DNA of 34,372 nucleotides from positions 1 through 34,372 of the IMG/VR virus record IMGVR_UViG_3300028897_000330; one strand, given 5' to 3'. The stretch comes from a virus. Under the pieces are notes generated by a model. That model was not told the DNA's origin. It searched no databases and worked only from the letters and a program-made list of their open reading frames with translations. Shown here one piece after another: positions 29,453 to 34,372 of the stretch (its first letter is position 1; every line of letters starts with the position of its first letter). A program made the position numbers and the translations under genes.

Positions 29453-30457
29453 ATGCGGAAGCTGCAACGCGGAACGTGCGCTGTACCAGATGCGCCGAAG
29501 CCGCCTTCATTTCGAAAAATGATTTCTACCGGATCGACTTTGTTAGACCTTGCTATTTCGTCTAACAAATCACCGCACGGCGGATTGCCGGGGGGAATCA
29601 TAGTAGAAATATTCGGCCCGACCGGTACGGGCAAAACCGCGTTGTTAGCTTCTATTGCTGCAAGCGCGCAGGCAAGGGGCGGGGCGGTTAAATTCTTAGA
29701 CCCCGAAAGCAGACTTGACAAAGAATACTGCCGCATATATGGGGTTAAATTAAGTGCTAAGGATTACGACCGCCCCGATCTTGTAAGCGAAATGTTCGAC
29801 CGTATAATAACATGGGAACCGCGAAGCAGAAAAGGTGCTATTAATGTGATAGCAGCAGATTCGTTAGCGGCGCTTTCTACGGAAATGGAAATGGAAAGCG
29901 AAGACAAAATGGGAATGAAACGCGCGAAGGAATTCAGCGAAGGACTTCGCAAAACCGCACGATTAATAGCAAACAACAAATGGTTGATAGTCGCAAGCAA
30001 TCAAGAAAGAATGACCCCCAAGGGAACTACTACTCCCGGTGGAAAGGCGATACCGTATTATTCGTCATTGCGGATTCGAATAGCCGCAGGATTTCCCAAA
30101 AGCAAGATTTACCGGGAACGGGCAATAGGAAGCAAAAAGGTAAAGCTTCCTGTAGGGATCATAAGCGAAGCGACGATAGTAAAATCTTCTATCGACGTAC
30201 CGTACCGGTACGCCCCGATATACATAATCTTTGGATATGGCATTGACGATATACGCGCCAACCTTCAATGGTTGAAGGAAGTACGCGGAACGAAAGGCTA
30301 CGAATTCGGTCGAAAAAAATTTGGGCCGATTGAACGTGCTATAGAATATATCGAAAGGAACAATTTAGAATCCGAAATTCGCGAAATGGTAGTAGAAGCT
30401 TGGGGCGAAGTTGCAAAGAAATTCAATACGACGCGCAAGCCGAAAGAAATCATATGA
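29453..30457 (+). CDS. RecA/UvsX-like recombinase
   Basis: 334 residues. STGSTLLDLAIS (about 27-38), EIFGPTGTGKTALL (Walker A, about 52-65), a Walker B-like strand INVIAADSLAAL (about 125) and SNQERMTPKGTTTPGGKAIPY (DNA-binding loop region, about 183-203) have the RecA/UvsX order. It should form filaments on ssDNA coated by the SSB and promote strand exchange and recombination-dependent replication. Preceded by AAGGGGTAGTAAAATG; its stop overlaps the next ATG (ATGA). Confidence 0.92.
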   Translation: MRKLQRGTCAVPDAPKPPSFRKMISTGSTLLDLAISSNKSPHGGLPGGIIVEIFGPTGTGKTALLASIAASAQARGGAVKFLDPESRLDKEYCRIYGVKLSAKDYDRPDLVSEMFDRIITWEPRSRKGAINVIAADSLAALSTEMEMESEDKMGMKRAKEFSEGLRKTARLIANNKWLIVASNQERMTPKGTTTPGGKAIPYYSSLRIRIAAGFPKSKIYRERAIGSKKVKLPVGIISEATIVKSSIDVPYRYAPIYIIFGYGIDDIRANLQWLKEVRGTKGYEFGRKKFGPIERAIEYIERNNLESEIREMVVEAWGEVAKKFNTTRKPKEII

Positions 30458-31302
30458 TATTGATAGACGCGCCAAACCTATGCTATATAGCGCATTATGC
30501 TATGGGCGAACTTTCAAACGACGACGTTCCGACCGGCGTTACGTTTGGTTTCTTGAATTACGTCCTTTCTATTGCTACCAAATTCGAAGACAACGATCTT
30601 GTTTTTTGTTTCGATTCGAAGAAAAGTTGGCGCAAACTTATTCTTCCTTCATACAAAGCTAATCGCGACGAAAAAGAATATACCGACGAAGAACTTTGGT
30701 TATTTGAACATTTGCACCGTCAAGTAATGGAACTACGAAGCGATATACTACCCAATCTTGGATTTAACAATGTGTTTATGTCGGTCGGATTCGAAGCCGA
30801 CGATCTAATAGCACATTTGGTTAATCAATACGCGGGCAAACGCGATATCGTCATTGTTAGCAGCGACGAAGACCTTTACCAATGCCTGCAACCACGCGTA
30901 CGCATATACAAAGTGAAATCCAAAAAAGTATATACTGCGTCTGCTTTTAAAAAAGAATACGACATTACCCCCGACAAATGGGCGGACGTTAAAGCTATTG
31001 CCGGTTGTTCTTCCGATAATCTGAAAGGGGTTTTCGGCGTTGGCGAAAAAACTGCTATTAAGTTTTGGAAGGGGGAATTAAAACCGAATAGCAAAGCATA
31101 CCAACAAATAAAAATCAGTTGGAGTATTTACCATTCAACTTTGAAGTTAGTAAAACTTCCATTTGATAAACCGCTGCGGATTTTGAAACGCAAGAATAAA
31201 TTTAACCGCGAAGCTTTTATAGATACGTTCGACCGGCTTCGTTTTGTATATCACTTAAAAGAAGAACAGTTTGCCAAATGGGAAAAACAATTCGACTTAT
31301 GA
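30454..31302 (+). CDS. 5'-3' exonuclease / flap nuclease (FEN-like)
   Basis: 282 residues from ATG 30454, chosen because ATGA overlaps the recombinase stop and IDAPNLCY follows. DAPN (5-8), FCFDSKKSWRK, SYKANRD, GFEADDLIAHL (about 111-121), IVSSDEDLYQCL (about 133-144) and the helix-hairpin-helix-like DNLKGVFGVGEKTAIKFW (about 188-205) match the 5' nuclease domain of PolA or T5 D15 proteins. It supplies the activity absent from the polymerase at 24277: RNA primer removal and flap processing. Confidence 0.9.
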   Translation: MILIDAPNLCYIAHYAMGELSNDDVPTGVTFGFLNYVLSIATKFEDNDLVFCFDSKKSWRKLILPSYKANRDEKEYTDEELWLFEHLHRQVMELRSDILPNLGFNNVFMSVGFEADDLIAHLVNQYAGKRDIVIVSSDEDLYQCLQPRVRIYKVKSKKVYTASAFKKEYDITPDKWADVKAIAGCSSDNLKGVFGVGEKTAIKFWKGELKPNSKAYQQIKISWSIYHSTLKLVKLPFDKPLRILKRKNKFNREAFIDTFDRLRFVYHLKEEQFAKWEKQFDL

Positions 31303-31314
31303 AGGGGGTAGGCA

Positions 31315-31503
31315 ATGGAAGACTTAGCAAAAGAATTCTTTGGTAGATCGGTAAAGACAGCCCAAGCAACAAGTACTTGTGTTTCCTGCAAAGGGCGCGC
31401 GACGAAGCTAACATTCAAAACACCGGAAGAATATGCAGAATATAAGGAAATCGGGCTTTGTCAAAAATGCCAAGACGAATTAAACAGGATTATAAAAAAA
31501 TGA
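31315..31503 (+). CDS. Small zinc-binding protein
   Basis: 62 residues with CVSC near 22-25 and CQKC near 49-52, a zinc ribbon with an acidic central segment. GAAGGGGGTAGGCAATG precedes it. It overlaps the next gene by 4 nt (ATGA). No function recognised. Confidence 0.65.
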   Translation: MEDLAKEFFGRSVKTAQATSTCVSCKGRATKLTFKTPEEYAEYKEIGLCQKCQDELNRIIKK

Positions 31504-32087
31504 GTAGTAAAAAGGGGGGCGAATTCGAAAGGGATATGGCGCGCGCGTTTAGCCTATGGTGGACAAAAAGCGAACGCGACGATATTTTTTGGCGTACCCA
31601 TGCTAGCGGCGGACGCGCGACAACGCGGCATAAAGCAGGCTTGCAGACAGCGGATAGCTACGGGGATTTAATGGCAATGCACGAAATCGGCAAGCCTCTT
31701 ACCAATAAAGTAGTTATCGAATTAAAGCGCGGGTATTCCAAAAAAAGAAATCAAAAACGAACGGTATCTTTACTATCCCTTTTGGATACGCCCCCCGGTC
31801 AAAAAACGCGACCAATTATTTATCAATGGTTGATGAAGGTAAACAAAATCCGCAGACGTGCTAAACGCGAACGGTACATGATCGTATTTAAACGCGACCG
31901 CAAAGAACCTTGTATTATCATATCCTATACATTTTTTGCCGACTTGATATATACGAACAATAAAATTTTTCATTCATCGTATCAAAAAAATTTTATCAAA
32001 GTCAAAGCGGGCGGGCATCCATTAGTTATACTACCATTGTATGAATTCTTCCAATGGTGCAGGCCCGAAAGCATGGGGAAGGTGTAA
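31500..32087 (+). CDS. PD-(D/E)xK nuclease, Holliday-junction resolvase-like
   Basis: 195 residues from ATG 31500; an upstream start at 31458 lies inside the preceding gene. KKGGEFERDMARAF (4-17, conserved Glu), SGGRAT (about 38-43), SYGDLMAM (about 53-60, catalytic Asp) and VVIELKRGYS (about 71-80, E-x-K) are the elements of a restriction-fold nuclease, most like archaeal Hjc-type and phage resolvases. It would resolve branched DNA before packaging. The alternative, a general repair nuclease, cannot be excluded. Confidence 0.72.
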   Translation: MSSKKGGEFERDMARAFSLWWTKSERDDIFWRTHASGGRATTRHKAGLQTADSYGDLMAMHEIGKPLTNKVVIELKRGYSKKRNQKRTVSLLSLLDTPPGQKTRPIIYQWLMKVNKIRRRAKRERYMIVFKRDRKEPCIIISYTFFADLIYTNNKIFHSSYQKNFIKVKAGGHPLVILPLYEFFQWCRPESMGKV

Positions 32088-32088
32088 A

Positions 32089-32370
32089 ATGGTAATCGAA
32101 ATAATCAAAGACCACGACAAAGGCCCACCCGTTATTTGCGGACATTGCAAAAAAGAACTACATATTTTATTGGACGCGTTCAAACCGGACGTAACCAAAA
32201 TCGTTCGAAGCAACTGTACGTATTGTGGCGCGGAAATCTACGCAGGACTTTTGATATTAGCGCATACGAACCTACATGGTTTGATAGCAGCTATTCAACA
32301 AATCGTCAATATGGCAGACCCCGACAAATTGAAACTGATTGATAACCCGAAATTAGGTAGTACACATTAA
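32089..32370 (+). CDS. Zinc-ribbon hypothetical protein
   Basis: 93 residues from ATG 32089, chosen because GGGGAAGGTGTAAAATG precedes it and upstream frame lies in the nuclease gene. CGHC (about 17-20) and CTYC (about 43-46) give one zinc site, followed by a helical C-terminus (LHGLIAAIQQIVNMADPDKL). Function unknown. Confidence 0.65.
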   Translation: MVIEIIKDHDKGPPVICGHCKKELHILLDAFKPDVTKIVRSNCTYCGAEIYAGLLILAHTNLHGLIAAIQQIVNMADPDKLKLIDNPKLGSTH

Positions 32371-32379
32371 GGGGGAACA

Positions 32380-32607
32380 ATGGCAGTAAAAGTAAGGCTA
32401 GACCCAAAGGCATATGGATTGACTGTTCCGCTTGATGAAGAATTTAAAGAAGCAAAAGCATTTGCTATAACACAAAATGGGGATTTGATTTTATTGGTAG
32501 AACCAAAAAATCAAGCCTTTCGATGTTTTGCTAAAGGATCATGGTTGGGTGCGGAAATCGTTTTAAGTGAAGGGCAGAAACGACAATTGCAAGCCGTACC
32601 CGAATAG
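32380..32607 (+). CDS. Small hypothetical protein
   Basis: 75 residues with alternating strands (LTVPLDEEF; AFAITQNGDLILLVE) and little helix, a small beta protein. Preceded by AAGGGGGAACAATG. No family recognised. Confidence 0.6.
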   Translation: MAVKVRLDPKAYGLTVPLDEEFKEAKAFAITQNGDLILLVEPKNQAFRCFAKGSWLGAEIVLSEGQKRQLQAVPE

Positions 32608-32617
32608 GGGGTAGTAA

Positions 32618-32824
32618 ATGCCGTACGTCAAAATTTCAATCGATATTTACGAAGACGGTCTTACCTACCGTACGTGGTCGGATTCTTTTCTGATAGGCGA
32701 CGGACAAGTAGGAATAACCAAAAGGCTTTACATTCAGCTATGCAAGCGGCTTGCAAGCAAGCTTAACGAATATATGGGGTTACGTGCTAAAGCAAATCGC
32801 GATAAGCAACTTCCAAAGTCATAA
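32618..32824 (+). CDS. Small hypothetical protein
   Basis: 68 residues. The N-terminus is beta-like (YVKISIDIYEDGLTYRT), followed by a basic helix (RLYIQLCKRLASKLNEYM). GGGGGTAGTAAATG precedes the start. Overlaps the SbcC-like gene start by 41 nt. No family recognised. Confidence 0.6.
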   Translation: MPYVKISIDIYEDGLTYRTWSDSFLIGDGQVGITKRLYIQLCKRLASKLNEYMGLRAKANRDKQLPKS

Positions 32825-33872
32825 ATACACCAAGATTGTATTTACGCCGGGAGTTAACGCGATTGTCGGTCGATCTATGACAGGCAAGACCGCTATTCTG
32901 CGCGCCCTTCGTTGGGTAGTAGAAAACAGACCGACCGGATTCAGATTCAAGCGACACGACGCCGACAAGCCTACAAGCGTTACGATTGAAACGATGGAAG
33001 GATACCGCGTAACCCTTCGCAAGACCGCAAACAATAGCACCTACGTTGTAAAAGACCCCGAAGGAAACATAAACCGATTTTCGAAATTCGGAACAGATGT
33101 TCCCGATCTTGTAAAAGAAGTACTAAACATTTCCGAAATCAATTTGCAAAAACAACTTGACGCCCCTTTTCTTATAACGTCTTCGGGCGGCGAAATAGCA
33201 AAGGCAATAAATCGAATAACCAAAGCCGACGATGCCGACAAGTGGGTATCTGAATTAGGGACAGCTATTCGTGATGCCCGAAGGGACGTTAAAACGATTG
33301 ATAACGACATAGACGAAATAAAAGAAGAACTATCCGAACTGGACGGACTCGACGACGTAAAATCCGCGTTAGAAAAAGCTAAGAAAACAAAAACAGAATC
33401 CGAACGCGCAAGCGGCAAATGGATAAAGCTTGAAAAGCTTAAAAGGGAATTGGAAGCGGTAGTAGAAAAATTATATATATATGTAGATTTGCGGAAGGTC
33501 GTTTTCAGTTTTAAAAAGGCCCAAGCGATTATCGACGAACTCGATTTGAAACAAAATACTATCCAAACTGCCGACGCGCTTAGACGCTTAAATTCGGACT
33601 TATCCGAAATTACAAGTACCCTACGTGCCGTAGACCCCCAAAAAGCCGAAATTGGGCATCTGGTAGGCCAAATTGAACGGAAAAAGGGACTAATTGATAC
33701 CATAGAAGCGTATCTTCTGGAAGAATCCATACTTCAAATCACCAATGAACAAATCGGAACCCTAATCGAAGATTATACTACCCTTATGAAAGAACATAAA
33801 ATTTGTCCGACTTGTTTTAGAAAAATCGATACACAAACCGTAAACATAATAGCGGAAGGGGTAGCAAAATGA
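32784..33872 (+). CDS. Rad50/SbcC-like ATPase, N-terminal half only
   Basis: 362 residues from GTG 32784, chosen because GGGG lies just upstream and VLKQIAISNFQSHKYT is the usual start; TTG 32751 is an alternative. VGRSMTGKTAILRAL (Walker A, about 27-41) is clear, and SGGEIAKAINRI and two long coiled-coil stretches (about 165-235 and 260-335) follow. CPTC (about 341-344) is the zinc hook. The protein ends soon after the hook, so the second coiled coil, signature motif and Walker B half are missing. Full Rad50/SbcC has both halves. The other half may be a separate gene outside the window, or this is a truncated form. It overlaps the SbcD-like gene (ATGA). Confidence 0.8.
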   Translation: MLKQIAISNFQSHKYTKIVFTPGVNAIVGRSMTGKTAILRALRWVVENRPTGFRFKRHDADKPTSVTIETMEGYRVTLRKTANNSTYVVKDPEGNINRFSKFGTDVPDLVKEVLNISEINLQKQLDAPFLITSSGGEIAKAINRITKADDADKWVSELGTAIRDARRDVKTIDNDIDEIKEELSELDGLDDVKSALEKAKKTKTESERASGKWIKLEKLKRELEAVVEKLYIYVDLRKVVFSFKKAQAIIDELDLKQNTIQTADALRRLNSDLSEITSTLRAVDPQKAEIGHLVGQIERKKGLIDTIEAYLLEESILQITNEQIGTLIEDYTTLMKEHKICPTCFRKIDTQTVNIIAEGVAK

Positions 33873-34372
33873 AACTTGTTCTTTTATCGGACGTACACGG
33901 CACGACCAAAAGACCGATTGCGCGTACCGACGAAGACTATTCGGCGACCTTTCTACACAAGTTCCGACAGGTGTTAAAAATTGCCAAGGATGCCAATGCC
34001 CCAATATTGATAGCAGGGGATTTCGGCGACCAAGCGCGCGAATGGGAATATCTGAATTTAATGGTAGCATTACTTCGACACCGCAACGTAGATATCGCTA
34101 CTGTATTCGGACAGCACGATATTTATCAACGCAACCGCAAAAGCATTAACGTTGTTAGCACGCTTTTCGTCCGCGTATATGGTGCAAGTTGGGGTGAACA
34201 AGTTCCAGTAGTAGAAGAAAATGGAAAGGAAATGTATAATATACTTGTTATTCACGACAGAATAACGGAAAAGCCCGAAAACTTTCAGCACGTCCCCTGT
34301 ACGCCCGCGTTGGAATTCTTAAAGAATCACCCCGACTATGACGTTATCCTTTGTGGGGATATCCACAAATAC
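33869..34372 (+). CDS. SbcD/Mre11-like phosphoesterase (partial)
   Basis: 168 codons are present, open to the window edge. LLSDVHG (4-10), AGDFGDQ (about 49-55), FGQHD (about 76-80, GNHD variant), VIHDRI and CGDIHKY at the edge are metallophosphoesterase motifs in the order of SbcD/Mre11. It should be the nuclease partner of the Rad50-like ATPase, processing ends and hairpins during replication and recombination. Note GQHD in place of the usual GNHD. The C-terminus is outside the window. Confidence 0.88.
   Translation, partial: MKLVLLSDVHGTTKRPIARTDEDYSATFLHKFRQVLKIAKDANAPILIAGDFGDQAREWEYLNLMVALLRHRNVDIATVFGQHDIYQRNRKSINVVSTLFVRVYGASWGEQVPVVEENGKEMYNILVIHDRITEKPENFQHVPCTPALEFLKNHPDYDVILCGDIHKY

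Noticed and set aside
1-34372. Stop-codon reassignment
   Set aside because: TAG, TAA and TGA all end genes at sensible places and conserved proteins read through without internal stops.
1-34372. tRNA genes
   Set aside because: I saw no cloverleaf with T-loop GTTCRA and acceptor pairing, including in the gap at 4327-5368. A covariance search could still find a divergent one.

Overview
This window is part of the genome of a virulent-looking tailed double-stranded DNA bacteriophage. The evidence is a terminase small subunit with the first codons of the next packaging gene on the minus strand, an almost complete phage-encoded replisome and recombination set on the plus strand, an NlpC/P60 lysin-like hydrolase, dense short gene-to-gene overlaps and many tiny zinc-binding proteins. 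No integrase, excision module or bacterial housekeeping gene is visible. The host cannot be named from the sequence. Standard stop codons (TAA, TAG, TGA) are all used.

Layout. 1-684 (minus): packaging genes. 685-802: divergent control region with phage promoter P1. 803-4326 (plus): about 15 small early-type genes, many with CxxC motifs, then the NlpC/P60 protein and an excisionase-like helix-turn-helix protein. 4327-5368: no convincing gene; it holds a weak terminator-like hairpin, an AT-rich block inside inverted repeats, a sigma70-type promoter with an overlapping dyad, and about 620 nt of hairpin-rich GC-rich sequence that I read as a candidate large structured RNA or giant 5' leader. 5369-13353: a cassette-like operon in which most genes are separated by a covarying hairpin, usually UUCG-capped, followed by a near-constant AAAAGGGGGACTTAAA initiation signal. 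It encodes a metallopeptidase-like protein, an amidoligase, a class-II glutamine amidotransferase, a Ski2/Hel308-like helicase and a gamma-glutamylcyclotransferase. 13367-21021: small genes, a second SF2 helicase with a leaderless start, TOPRIM primase, two large unknown proteins and a DnaB-like helicase. 21023-27950: histone H1-like protein, beta-class DNA methyltransferase, sliding clamp, UDG-DNA polymerase A fusion, clamp loader. 27952-34372: a structured RNA at promoter P4, SSB, RecA/UvsX, 5'-3' exonuclease, PD-(D/E)xK nuclease, a half-length Rad50/SbcC and the start of an SbcD/Mre11 phosphoesterase.

How it works together. Primase, DnaB helicase, PolA, clamp, clamp loader, SSB, 5' exonuclease, RecA and Rad50/Mre11 make the phage largely independent of host replication and recombination proteins. 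The amidoligase, amidotransferase and cyclotransferase set suggests a peptide or amine conjugation chemistry of unknown target. Four promoters share a box TGTCACGTT exactly 22 nt (start to start) upstream of TGNTATAAT.

The most unusual signals are: a roughly 20-fold depletion of the trinucleotide GAG/CTC over the whole window, accompanied by Shine-Dalgarno sequences of the form AAGGGGG in place of AAGGAGG; the array of seven intercistronic hairpins; the candidate large structured RNA; and a triple inverted-repeat element in the order A-B-C-A'-B'-C' before the gene at 18314.
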